In this document: piece after piece, positions 7,754 to 14,544 of the stretch
Position numbering within the stretch: the first letter of the stretch is position 1
Layout: the number at the start of each line of letters is the position of its first letter
Source of the DNA: UBA2428 sp002343545
GTDB lineage: Bacteria; Bdellovibrionota; UBA2428
Assembly: GCA_937952285.1 (NCBI GenBank)
Contig: CALFZE010000044.1
Coordinates: forward strand, 1 to 33,964
Length of the DNA stretch: 33,964 bases
Direction of reading: 5' to 3'
Made by a program: the position numbers and the translations under genes
Notes under the pieces: generated by a model
Told to the model about the DNA's origin: nothing
Seen by the model: only the letters and a program-made list of their open reading frames with translations
The model's database searches: none

Positions 7754-8452
7754 TTACGGGCAGCTCTTTCCCCACGTATTAGCGGTTTTGTCGCCAATCC
7801 CGAAGTGCAGCCCTGTGCTTCCGTAGTAGCCGATGGCTCTCAGTCGGCCCTGCTCCCGGAACCTGCATAACTCTCGGAAGGCGTCTTCCATTTCGTCCAT
7901 AGAACAAAACCGCACGTCGACAGAGGTTCCGAACGGATGACGACCGGCCGCTCCGCCCACGTTCCGGTTGTAGGGCTCGGGCCGCCACCAGTTATAGATT
8001 TGGCAGGTTCGCATGCCGCGACGTTCAAGATCTTCCACGAGTTCGACGGCCTTGAACGCGTTCTTCCAAGTAGCACGATTCGGGTTAATCAGCGTATGAG
8101 GCTGCTGCTTTCCGTAGGTGCAGCGAAATTTCGATACGCTCGCAGGGTTCGGACGGACTAGCTGCGCGCACCAAGGAGAGTTCCGCGTCTCGCGCGCGCA
8201 CTCCTCCAGAAACTCGTCTTTGAGCGCGTTTCCGCGGTTGACCTCTCGCAACTGCTCTTTCGTCGCCTGCTGGCACGAAGAGCCGAGGGAATAGAAGTCG
8301 CTGGACTCCAACAGATCGTCGGTCTCCCAAGTCTCCAACGATGCCGGAAGATCTTGGGCGCTGGCTTCGGTGTGGCTACCGACACACAGCGCGAAAGCGC
8401 CCAGAAAACCGTAAACGAAGAAAAGTTTGCACGCTTTCAAGTCGCCTCCCAT
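7754..8452 (-). CDS. Exported M15-type (D-Ala-D-Ala carboxypeptidase-like) zinc peptidase
   Basis: The 232-aa product has a signal peptide (to about residue 32, ending EASAQ). The C-terminal half carries the peptidase M15 zinc motif: H172 and D179 in RHPFGTSVD and H216 in TGLHFGIGD. It contains several Cys residues (60, 85, 95, 111, 150, 183, 197, 231) suited to periplasmic disulfides. The likely role is peptidoglycan cleavage or trimming. The ATG at 8452 lies inside a perfect hairpin. A TTG at 8440 has GGGAGG just upstream and would give MKACKLFF, so the true start may be there. The gene converges on the S1/P1 nuclease with only 4 nt between stops. Confidence 0.8.
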   Translation of the reverse strand: MGGDLKACKLFFVYGFLGAFALCVGSHTEASAQDLPASLETWETDDLLESSDFYSLGSSCQQATKEQLREVNRGNALKDEFLEECARETRNSPWCAQLVRPNPASVSKFRCTYGKQQPHTLINPNRATWKNAFKAVELVEDLERRGMRTCQIYNWWRPEPYNRNVGGAAGRHPFGTSVDVRFCSMDEMEDAFRELCRFREQGRLRAIGYYGSTGLHFGIGDKTANTWGKSCP

Positions 8453-8469
8453 CGGATCTTTCCGATGGG
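8448..8469 (-). promoter_or_regulatory. Perfect hairpin over the start region of the M15 peptidase gene
   Basis: CCCATCGGA and TCCGATGGG are 9-bp complementary arms with a 4-nt loop. On the minus strand the loop and second arm hold the GGA-rich sequence and the ATG at 8452. It could act as a translational control element or as an operator. If translation starts at the TTG (8440), it is an upstream stem-loop instead. Confidence 0.4.
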
Positions 8470-8496
8470 CCGGATCGACGGTTTAGCGTGGGTTCA

Positions 8497-9096
8497 TTAG
8501 GTGAAAATTTGACGGCGAAAGTTTCTTCCGTTCATAAGTCGCCACAATCCCCACCAGCCTACGGGGGCCAGTAAGACGACGCTTCCCATGCCGGGGATGT
8601 AGCGAAAAGATCCTTCTACGAAGAACGGAAAGACGACCCAATGGGCAAGTTCGGTAAGACCCATCGCAGTAAAGAACGTCCATGCAAAATAGTAGCCGAG
8701 CTCCGACCTTTGTTTGAGTAGCCAAGGAATGGAGAGCCAAGCTCCGACGGAAATTGTTACCAGCGAAATGACGCTCCAGGAGGTTATCTCGGGTGTGGGA
8801 ATCCCGGTGATTTCCGAGAGAAATTTGAAAAAGCCAGCCGTTTTCTCCTCAACACGATGGGCGAGAAAGAGAAGGAGCGCGGACCAATAAGGAAATTTGA
8901 GCTTTGAGTACGGTGTTTCCGAGGGGAACGCGAGCCAAAGCAAGAAACCTCCTAGAAAGCCGGACGAAAAAATCATCATCGTCCAAAAGCCAAAGGCGAC
9001 ATAGCCTAACGACAGCGTAGCGACCGTGATGAGGAAAGCAAAAGCTATGCTCGAGGGGCTTCGACTCTCCGGCGAGTGCAAGGTTGGATGGCGCAT
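8497..9096 (-). CDS. HXXEE-motif integral membrane protein
   Basis: The 199-aa product has about five membrane segments. The sequence AHRVEEKTAGFF near residue 80 carries H-x-x-E-E, the motif that names the HXXEE family of uncharacterised membrane proteins. A second His comes later in LTELAHWVVFPFF, as is common in this family. Function is unknown; the polar His/Glu residues inside the membrane suggest a metal or proton site. The gene starts 4 nt after the DUF3703 gene stop, so the two are almost certainly co-transcribed. Confidence 0.65.
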   Translation of the reverse strand: MRHPTLHSPESRSPSSIAFAFLITVATLSLGYVAFGFWTMMIFSSGFLGGFLLWLAFPSETPYSKLKFPYWSALLLFLAHRVEEKTAGFFKFLSEITGIPTPEITSWSVISLVTISVGAWLSIPWLLKQRSELGYYFAWTFFTAMGLTELAHWVVFPFFVEGSFRYIPGMGSVVLLAPVGWWGLWRLMNGRNFRRQIFT

Positions 9097-9099
9097 TCC

Positions 9100-9462
9100 T
9101 TAATCCTCAGTCTTCTTCTTTTCGCTCTCGATAATACTGCGTAGGTCATCAGGTATCGGCATCGAGCGGAAAGGACTTACGTCGGAACCACCCGTATTGC
9201 CTGAAGGATAAATTCCAATCAGGGAGCCGAAGTAGCCGGAAGGAATCCTGAACAACTGACCTAAGATCTCGCGCCAATCCCTGCGCAAGAAACCTATTTG
9301 TAGCATGTACCAATGGGTTCGAGTGTGTCGGAGGGGGTGGTTCTGACCCAAGATGTGCGCCCTCTCGAAATGAGCGAATGCCCGATCTAAGTCTCCAGTC
9401 GCAAGGAGGTGTCTTCCAAATGAGATTTCCTGCTCGAATGCAGTAGCCAATGAACCCATCAC
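9100..9462 (-). CDS. DUF3703 family protein
   Basis: The roughly 120-aa product matches the DUF3703 pattern: a TPR-like helical start with DRAFAHFERAHILGQNH, then HTRTHWYMLQIGFLRRDWREILGQ, and the conserved end GNTGGSDVSPFRSMPIPDDL. The family is small and cytoplasmic, has no known activity, and is often found beside metal-resistance genes, which fits this island. Translation starts at GTG 9462 or the adjacent ATG 9459, with GAGAAG upstream. It forms an operon with the HXXEE membrane protein. About 107 nt upstream (9463-9569) hold no evident gene. Confidence 0.8.
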   Translation of the reverse strand: MMGSLATAFEQEISFGRHLLATGDLDRAFAHFERAHILGQNHPLRHTRTHWYMLQIGFLRRDWREILGQLFRIPSGYFGSLIGIYPSGNTGGSDVSPFRSMPIPDDLRSIIESEKKKTED

Positions 9463-9560
9463 AATCTTCTCGAGAATAACTATAGCCGAATCTGCTCTTT
9501 GTTGGCGCGAAGCTTGAATGCTGCACGCTGTCGCCGAACGGTTGTCCTCCTTGCGTGTGC

Positions 9561-9584
9561 GCCCCCGCGCTATGCGGCGGGGGC
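9561..9584. terminator. GC-rich hairpin at the 3' end of the 154-aa gene
   Basis: GCCCCCGC (9561-9568) and GCGGGGGC (9577-9584) form an 8-bp stem with an 8-nt loop that spans the stop codon of the 154-aa gene. No T-run follows on the minus strand, so termination by this stem alone is uncertain. Confidence 0.35.
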
Positions 9585-10034
9585 TTTAAGGGCTTCCTCG
9601 ATGAAGTTCTCTAAGTCGTGATGGTGATAGTAAGTCGAGCCGCCGTCGAAGCTCAGGATGTTTTCCTCGGACTCTTCTTCAGATTCCCATTCGGCAAGAG
9701 CGCAGCGCCAGCCGACAGGGTCCATTTCCTTCATGATGGCTACGGGATCGAAGCTCATCCAGCCGACTTTGACGTCATCGGGATGGGATTCGCGAATCAA
9801 CTCCTCGAAGGCAACTTCAAGATCGACCGCATCGAGCTCGGCCGAAAGAACGGCCTTGATGATCCACTCGGTACCGTACTCCGGACCGTCGTCTTCGGTG
9901 ATCCGCATAAGATCATCGGAACCGCATTGCGGGCAGCGGCCCGTAGGGCACTTGATGTAGTCGTTGTAGCAGAACGGGGTGGAGCGGCTGAGGGCGATTT
10001 CTTTGAGGCTTGTTTCGATTTTTTGCTTGTCCAT
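9570..10034 (-). CDS. Conserved-looking acidic protein with a Cys-rich N terminus, function unknown
   Basis: The 154-aa product has four Cys near the N terminus (FCYNDYIKCPTGRCPQCGSD), so a zinc-ribbon-like knuckle is plausible. The middle is acidic and contains WIIKAVLSAELDAVDLEVAF and KVGWMSFDPVAIMKEMDP. The end carries SFDGGSTYYHHHDLENF. GGAGGAACC precedes the ATG at 10034. The gene is preceded by a long, strongly structured leader (10,061-10,236) and by the 56-aa ORF and recombinase-domain gene on the same strand. Such proteins are familiar from integrative elements and plasmids, but I cannot name the family. A role in control or maintenance of a mobile element is a guess. Confidence 0.65.
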   Translation of the reverse strand: MDKQKIETSLKEIALSRSTPFCYNDYIKCPTGRCPQCGSDDLMRITEDDGPEYGTEWIIKAVLSAELDAVDLEVAFEELIRESHPDDVKVGWMSFDPVAIMKEMDPVGWRCALAEWESEEESEENILSFDGGSTYYHHHDLENFIEEALKAPAA

Positions 10035-10060
10035 GACGGTTCCTCCTAGGGTTTTCCTGG

Positions 10061-10236
10061 GGCCTTGTTTTGCGGCCCCTCACGGACCGGGACGGGGCCA
10101 AAACAAGGTCTGAGCGGAGGAAGCCGTTCGTCGCCCGAACGCCCTGCCTTTGGGGCAAGGTCCGTGACGGATGAGCCCTGAAAGGGCCCGGCACGCGGCC
10201 TTGCCGGGCGTTCGGGAAAGGCGACGACCGGCTTCC
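10061..10236 (-). ncRNA. Candidate structured RNA or leader upstream of the 154-aa gene
   Basis: Two hairpins dominate. Hairpin A: CCTTGTTTT (10063-10071) pairs with AAAACAAGG (10100-10108), continued by GGCCCC (10074-10079) with GGGGCC (10094-10099). Hairpin B is a nested series: 10119-10133 with 10222-10236 (14 of 15 bases), CCCGAACGCCC (10134-10144) with GGGCGTTCGGG (10206-10216), GGCAAGG (10154-10160) with CCTTGCC (10199-10205), and GCCCT (10175-10179) with AGGGC (10183-10187). The element lies between the 56-aa ORF and the ribosome binding site of the 154-aa gene. It could be a cis-regulatory leader, a separate small RNA, or a DNA-level element such as a replication or transfer origin. 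Confidence 0.5.
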
Positions 10237-10276
10237 GAAGTGCCGGGAAACCCCTGCCTTCAGGAGGAACGATGGA

Positions 10277-10447
10277 CTAGCGAGAAATCGGAAGCAGGTG
10301 CGCCTTCGGCCACTTCGATGCCTTCGATTGGTGGATGAGCTCCAGTTGCGCAACCCGCACGGCATGGATGAGCCGCGGGAGTTGTCCCGTGCCTGCGGCA
10401 GCAAGAATGACAGCGGCGGCCCAAGCGGTCAGTTTGTCGATGCCCAT
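10277..10447 (-). CDS. 56-aa hydrophobic small protein coupled to the recombinase-domain gene
   Basis: The start ATG (10445-10447) has a strong GAGGAG about 8 nt upstream. The ORF begins MGIDKLTAWAAAVILAAAG, then contains QLPRLIHAVRVAQLELIHQS and ends in a basic tail (KWPKAHLLPISR). The N-terminal segment is hydrophobic enough to touch a membrane. The ORF overlaps the end of the recombinase-domain gene in another frame, so translation is probably coupled. Codon use and ribosome binding site make this a real gene. The function is unknown. Confidence 0.55.
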   Translation of the reverse strand: MGIDKLTAWAAAVILAAAGTGQLPRLIHAVRVAQLELIHQSKASKWPKAHLLPISR

Positions 10448-10959
10448 GAAATGATCTCCTCGATACGGTTAAGGTCGGCTTTGTGGTGCTGGATGACCGA
10501 CCGGACGGACGCGAATTGCCAAGCCTTGCCCTTGCGAGGCTTGATTTGATGGCTGTTAAGGTGGACGGCGATGGCGTGGAAGGTCTTGCCCGAACGCCAG
10601 AGCTGGAGGATGAGACGGAGCGTTTCGATCTCCTTGGCGTCCACGACGAGCTTGCCGCGCAGGCGCGCGAAGCCGAACGGAGTGTTGCCGACGCCGGATC
10701 GCGGTGTGCGCGAGGAGTCTTTTTTATAGTCCGCGTTTGAGGGCCGGAGCGGGACGCCGGCCAAGGTGAGCTTATTCAGGACGCGGGTCTTGGAAACGCC
10801 AAGTTCCTTGGCAATCTCTCGAATACTGTATCCGCGCTGATAAAGTTGAGTGCATTTAGCGGAAATTCCCTCAGATGATAGGAGAGGAAATTCTATGAAA
10901 TCGTGATGTTGGAATTCTTTGCAGTTCTTCGGGGTAGGGCAACCAATTTCAAAAATCAA
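10429..10959 (-). CDS. Orphan serine-recombinase 'Recombinase' domain with HTH, no catalytic domain
   Basis: The 176-aa product starts at a TTG (10959) with a weak ribosome binding site. A TAA at 10981-10983 bars a start much further upstream. Residues about 30-75 form a helix-turn-helix (YQRGYSIREIAKELGVSKTR). Residues about 90-165 match the Recombinase domain of large serine recombinases (TPFGFARLRGKLVVDAKEIE and an AVHLNSHQIKPRKGKAWQFA segment). The N-terminal resolvase domain with its catalytic Ser and Arg residues is absent, so it cannot cut DNA by itself. It is likely a DNA-binding regulator or a truncated integrase of a mobile element. Two further genes and a structured leader follow on the same strand. 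Confidence 0.7.
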   Translation of the reverse strand: MIFEIGCPTPKNCKEFQHHDFIEFPLLSSEGISAKCTQLYQRGYSIREIAKELGVSKTRVLNKLTLAGVPLRPSNADYKKDSSRTPRSGVGNTPFGFARLRGKLVVDAKEIETLRLILQLWRSGKTFHAIAVHLNSHQIKPRKGKAWQFASVRSVIQHHKADLNRIEEIISWASTN

Positions 10960-11160
10960 AAGCCCAATAAAATCAAGATCTTAATTGGTCTTGAGCTGAG
11001 CCTGGGGTTCCACGGGTTCACATGCTTTTTTTTGATTCTCCCCGAACAATGGGGGTCGTTCCCAAAATCCGCTGTCGAGCAGGATGCAATTCTCTGTGAA
11101 TCAATAACATAGACGTGTGACCTTCGGGCTTTGGGCGCGACGAGCTTAAAGAATTGTTTG

Positions 11161-11179
11161 TTACTGCTATAAGCAGTAA
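11161..11179. promoter_or_regulatory. Operator palindrome and -10 region of the toxin-antitoxin operon
   Basis: TTACTGCT and AGCAGTAA form perfect 8-bp arms around ATA. The palindrome contains a TATAAG that fits a -10 box (11168-11173), with a weak TTAAAG 16 nt upstream as -35. It ends 9 nt before the toxin start codon. Binding of the HTH antitoxin here would give the usual autoregulation. Confidence 0.6.
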
Positions 11180-11188
11180 GATACACCC

Positions 11189-11467
11189 GTGGCGCAAGTG
11201 ACATGGGGTAGGCGGGTGGAAAAGCAGCTTTCTAAGTTGCCGGACTACATCGTCGAGAAATTCCGTTTCTGGGCGGCACTCGTGGAAGAGAGTGGCGTCC
11301 GCGAAGTTCGGAAATCCAAAGGATTCCATGACGAGCCACTCAAGGGTGATCGGCGTGGCCAGCGATCGGTGCGACTGAATCGTTTGTACCGGGCAATATA
11401 TGTTGAGACTTCGAACGGCGAGCTAGAGCTGATCGAGGTTTTGGAGGTTAACAATCATGAGTACTGA
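11189..11467 (+). CDS. RelE/HigB-family toxin of a type II toxin-antitoxin system
   Basis: The 92-aa product starts at GTG. It shows the RelE/ParE fold pattern: KQLSKLPDYIVEKF helix, then SKGFHDEPLKGDRRGQRSVR, LNRLYRAIYVE and a final LIEVLEVNNHEY. The basic and aromatic residues in the RSVRLNRLYRAIY strand and the terminal HEY resemble ribosome-dependent mRNA interferases of the HigB group, although gyrase-targeting ParE activity cannot be excluded. The gene overlaps the antitoxin gene by 11 nt, with toxin first as in higBA. It is preceded by a perfect operator palindrome. Confidence 0.85.
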   Translation: MAQVTWGRRVEKQLSKLPDYIVEKFRFWAALVEESGVREVRKSKGFHDEPLKGDRRGQRSVRLNRLYRAIYVETSNGELELIEVLEVNNHEY

Positions 11468-11780
11468 GAAGAAGTATGGGCTCAAGGACCTCGAGCGTCG
11501 ACTCGGTAAACAAAGTGTGGGTGCTTTCCTGAGGTCCTGGCGGTTATCGGAAGAGCTTAGTCTCAAGGATTTCGGTAAGAAGATCGGCGTATCGGTCGCT
11601 AACCTTTGCGACATTGAAAAGGGACGCAAAGGCGTGAGTCCTGAGAAGGCCGAGCAGATTGCTAAAGCGCTTAGAGTTCCGCCGGCACTTCTTGTTAGAC
11701 TCTCGATCGAAGAAAGTCTCCGGGCCGCGGGGCTTTCTTACTCGGTGGACGTGAAGCCGGTCGCCAAACGTGCGGCGTAG
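11457..11780 (+). CDS. XRE/HigA-type HTH antitoxin
   Basis: The 107-aa product has an XRE helix-turn-helix (about residues 29-85): LSLKDFGKKIGVSVANLCDI, then EKGRKGVSPEKAEQIAKALR. The N-terminal part (KYGLKDLERRLGKQSVGAFL) and C-terminal tail would contact the toxin. It overlaps the toxin gene by 11 nt and is followed after 14 nt by a 2H-phosphoesterase-like gene. It should neutralise the toxin and repress the operon at 11,161-11,179. Confidence 0.85.
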   Translation: MSTEKKYGLKDLERRLGKQSVGAFLRSWRLSEELSLKDFGKKIGVSVANLCDIEKGRKGVSPEKAEQIAKALRVPPALLVRLSIEESLRAAGLSYSVDVKPVAKRAA

Positions 11781-11794
11781 AAATTCCACCCAAG

Positions 11795-12493
11795 ATGCGC
11801 TCCGAGATCATCGAGGACGAGTACCTCAGAATGACTACCGAAGCTCTCGCGGAGTGGGCTCGGCATCCCGGAGTCGGTAAAGCTATCGGTCGTCCCGAGG
11901 GCTATGATCGGCTGGGAATCTCCATCGGATCCACCTATCCGCCGACGGCGCCCATCGTAGAACTTCTGCTTGATCTTGAACGGTTGGCGACTACTGATTT
12001 GTCCCTTCTGCTCATACCGAGACACAGCACTCACTTCACCTTTCTTGCCATAGCGGGGCATCACTGGGACGATCTGAATGAGCTTCCTCCTGAGACAAAC
12101 GAGTTGACCGAGCTAGTCGCTAGATGTCTCAGCAATTTTCCGTGGCGCTTGAACGCCTTGCGGATCATCCCGGGGCGAAACTATTTGCTCCTCGCCGGCG
12201 TGCCCGAAGAAAGGTCCATACGGATGCGTGCCTTGGTCGCCGAAGGTCTCAAATCATCTTCGTGGAAGGGATATCTCGAGAAGCGCTACGAACAACGAGG
12301 TTATCCATTTCCACCGCTCATTTGGCACACGACATTGTGCCGGTCCTCACAGGAGTATCTTCCGGAGACGGTCAGAAATCTCTATCACCGGTACCGAGAC
12401 AAAAATTTCGGTGGCGTAGACCTCGAGACCCCAAGGCTTTGCGCTATCAACTACGATTGGTCCACTGCCTTGGAGCTGTTTCATGGGAAGTAG
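11795..12493 (+). CDS. 2H phosphoesterase-like protein (LigT/CPDase superfamily candidate) linked to the TA pair
   Basis: The 232-aa product carries two H-x-T motifs with hydrophobic flanks: H80-F-T82 in STHFTFLAI and H178-T-T180 in LIWHTTLC, 98 residues apart. Paired HxT/S motifs are the hallmark of the 2H phosphoesterase superfamily (2'-5' RNA ligase LigT, cyclic phosphodiesterases), which act on 2',3'-cyclic or 2'-5' phosphodiester bonds. No signal peptide is seen, so it acts in the cytoplasm. The gene starts 14 nt after the antitoxin on the same strand, suggesting a three-gene operon. Superfamily membership rests on motifs only and should be tested by structure prediction. Confidence 0.55.
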   Translation: MRSEIIEDEYLRMTTEALAEWARHPGVGKAIGRPEGYDRLGISIGSTYPPTAPIVELLLDLERLATTDLSLLLIPRHSTHFTFLAIAGHHWDDLNELPPETNELTELVARCLSNFPWRLNALRIIPGRNYLLLAGVPEERSIRMRALVAEGLKSSSWKGYLEKRYEQRGYPFPPLIWHTTLCRSSQEYLPETVRNLYHRYRDKNFGGVDLETPRLCAINYDWSTALELFHGK

Positions 12494-12553
12494 GTCGGAG
12501 GAGCTAAGTCTACTTTGCCACACCAGGGTCCGAGTTTGACCGAACACGGTGAA

Positions 12554-12568
12554 CGCGATGAAATCGCG
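12554..12568. repeat. Short perfect hairpin downstream of the 2H-phosphoesterase gene
   Basis: CGCGAT and ATCGCG are complementary around GAA, about 60 nt after the stop codon. It may take part in termination, but no T-run follows. Confidence 0.3.
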
Positions 12569-12598
12569 CTCATAACCCCGGGTGCCGTCCCCGAAGAC

Positions 12599-12676
12599 GT
12601 TTACAATCTTTAGCGTGGCGTTTTTGGAGGAGGCCGGGACCGCTCCCGAAAATTGCCGACGCTAAACATTGTAAAC
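12599..12676. repeat. 18-bp inverted repeat pair at the composition boundary
   Basis: The arm at 12599-12616 (GTTTACAATCTTTAGCGT) and the arm at 12659-12676 are complementary at 17 of 18 positions, around a 42-nt centre that is itself partly self-complementary. The element lies between the toxin-antitoxin operon and the GH3 remnant, where base composition changes. It could be a small mobile element remnant, a recombination site or a large terminator stem. The right arm is followed by TTTTTT. Confidence 0.6.
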
Positions 12677-12700
12677 TTTTTTGGGACACGCCCGGACGCA

Positions 12701-13555
12701 TCACTTGAGGGGGCTGGGGTAGCTCGTCTCGACGTGCCGGTGGAGCGCGTCCTGCTTTCCGATGAGGACGGGCGCGCGTTTGATGTCGTCCGTCAGGAGC
12801 CCGTTCATTTCGCTAAGCCGGACGTAGAGGGCGTCGGCGCCTTCGACCCGGACGCCGCGCCTCGCGAGCTCGTCGATCGCGCGCTGTAAGCTCAGGTAGT
12901 CGAGCTTTTCCCCCACGAGATCGACGCACTTCGCGCGTTCCCGGAAGCGAAGGCAGGGGACTTGCCCCAGGAAGCCGCTGACCTCGACGACGTCGTCGCT
13001 GCGGTAGCGCAGCAGGCCGGAGCCCGTGCTGAGCACGGGGCTCACGAGATCGCCGACTTTGAGCTCCCAAGGCCAAAGAAGCTCTTCGGTGCCGAGCCGC
13101 ACGAACTCAAAAAAGTGGCTCTGGTAGGCGAGCGCGTTTTGCCCGCCGATCGGGATGCTCACGACGGCCTCGGTCATGATCAGGCCCTTGTTCTGGAACT
13201 CGAAGTCGGGAAGCCGCGTGCGCAAGTCCCGCGAGGGCGCTTCGGAGTAGGCGTCGCCCCAGGCGCTCACGAGTGCGAGGCCCGGCCAGAGGGCGCGATA
13301 GAGCGACGCGCCGGAAAGCCTCGCGTTCAAAAGCGTCTCGGCGGCCGCGCGGCTCCGAGGGCAGGGCGTTTGGACGGGGCGGACCGCTTCGGCAGGGAGT
13401 GCCAGGATCCTTCCGCGAGGACGCGCGCGATCCCCTCGCGCGAGCGTTCGATTTCGTCGCAGATCTCCGTAAAAGAAGGTCGGGCTCCACACGGACACGA
13501 AGGAAAGGTCGCGGCGCGCGGCAAGTCCGGCGATCCGGGAACGCCTTCACGCAAT
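12701..13555 (-). pseudogene. GH3-family (acyl-adenylate/amide synthetase) remnant, 5'-truncated and frameshifted
   Basis: The C-terminal half of a GH3 protein is readable: LYRALWPGLALVSAWGDAYS, QNKGLIMTEAVVSIPI, ALAYQSHFFEF, and STGSGLLRYRSDDVVEVSGF followed by GEKL. Upstream, RIAGLAARRDLSFVSVWSPTFF is in the same frame but continues as YGDLRR. Removing one T from the TTTT run near 13470 would give TFFTEICDEIERSREGIARV, which reads on in the next frame before the first frame resumes about 13,340-13,400. A TGA stops the frame upstream, and the divergent EEP gene occupies the place of the missing 5' half. GH3 enzymes are normally about 500-600 aa, so this is a decaying remnant unless assembly errors are involved. 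Confidence 0.7.
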
Positions 13556-13595
13556 CTTGTTTTTGGGTCCGAACGTCGCGGTCTAAAATGGCAGG

Positions 13596-14528
13596 ATGGG
13601 AGTGTGGCCTCGCCTCGTGTTCAAGATGCTCGCGGTCGCGGGCGTGGCCGATCTCGAGGTGCGCGCTCAGCACCAGGCCCGGGGCGAGGCCCCGGTTCAA
13701 GCCAAGGGAACGCTCAAGGTCGCGAGCCTCAACCTGCAGGGCTTCGATCAAGACGGGTCTCGCCTGAAGGCCATCGCCGCCCAGGTCGTTGCCGAGTTGG
13801 GCGGGCCGAACGGGACGCCCGACGTCTTCGTGCTTCAGGAAGCCATGGCGCTCGGCGATTCCAGTACGGCGCATCGTTTGGCCGACGAGCTGCGTGCCCT
13901 CGGCGTGCTTTACCATGTCACGTTCAAGGAACGGAAGAATCGGGAGGGGGATTACCCCGAGGGGCTTGCCATCCTCTCCAAACGGCCGATCCCCGCCGAG
14001 GACATCCGCTCGCTCGATCTGAGCTCGCCGACCCGCGAGGAAATCGGCGGCGCCCGTTGGTGGCCGCGGGTCGCGCTGAGCGCCGACTTCGAAGTTCCCG
14101 GCCTGGGACGCGTTCGCGTCGTCAACACGCACCACGAATCCAACGCGGCGGGCATCGAGACCCGCCGCCGCCAGGTCGGCGAGGTGCAGGACTGGATCGC
14201 CAAGCAGCAGGCCGAGCGGCCGGCCCAGATCACCGTCTTGGGGGGCGACTTCAATCCCGACGTGAGTGCGCTGGATTTTCGCCGCCGCGAATTCTCCGGC
14301 CTCACGCAACCCGCCCAGCAAGGGCACCTGCGTTTTATCGACGCCAATCGGGAAGGGGGAACGTGGAAGGATCCCGAGCGGGGCGCTTTCACGCAACGTC
14401 TCGACTACGTTTTCGTGAACGAAGTTCCCGGCGTCCAGCACCGGGGCGAGCGCCTTATCCACCTTCAGAAGAACGGGAAGGATCTCACGGACCATCTGCT
14501 CTTGGTGCAGGACTTCGCCTGGTACTAG
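13596..14528 (+). CDS. Endonuclease/exonuclease/phosphatase (EEP) family protein
   Basis: The 310-aa product has the EEP catalytic set in order: ASLNLQGF (N46), VFVLQE (E82), EGLAILSKRPI, VVNTHHES, VLGGDFNPD, RLDYVFVN and LTDHLLLV at the C terminus. These bind Mg2+ and cleave phosphodiester or phosphomonoester bonds in DNA, RNA, sphingolipids or phosphoinositides. The substrate is not evident. The start ATG at 13596 has only a weak ribosome binding site, and an internal ATG at 13626 is an alternative. The first 30 residues are not a convincing signal peptide. It diverges from the GH3 remnant. Confidence 0.88.
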   Translation: MGVWPRLVFKMLAVAGVADLEVRAQHQARGEAPVQAKGTLKVASLNLQGFDQDGSRLKAIAAQVVAELGGPNGTPDVFVLQEAMALGDSSTAHRLADELRALGVLYHVTFKERKNREGDYPEGLAILSKRPIPAEDIRSLDLSSPTREEIGGARWWPRVALSADFEVPGLGRVRVVNTHHESNAAGIETRRRQVGEVQDWIAKQQAERPAQITVLGGDFNPDVSALDFRRREFSGLTQPAQQGHLRFIDANREGGTWKDPERGAFTQRLDYVFVNEVPGVQHRGERLIHLQKNGKDLTDHLLLVQDFAWY

Positions 14529-14544
14529 GCTCGCCTAACGCAAG

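Noticed and set aside
10956..11204. 82-codon minus-strand ORF upstream of the recombinase-domain gene
   Set aside because: No ribosome binding site and no family resemblance; it overlaps the toxin promoter and operator.
12599..12676. Integron attC-type site
   Set aside because: The ends do not match the RYYYAAC and GTTRRRY boxes and no integron integrase is in the window.
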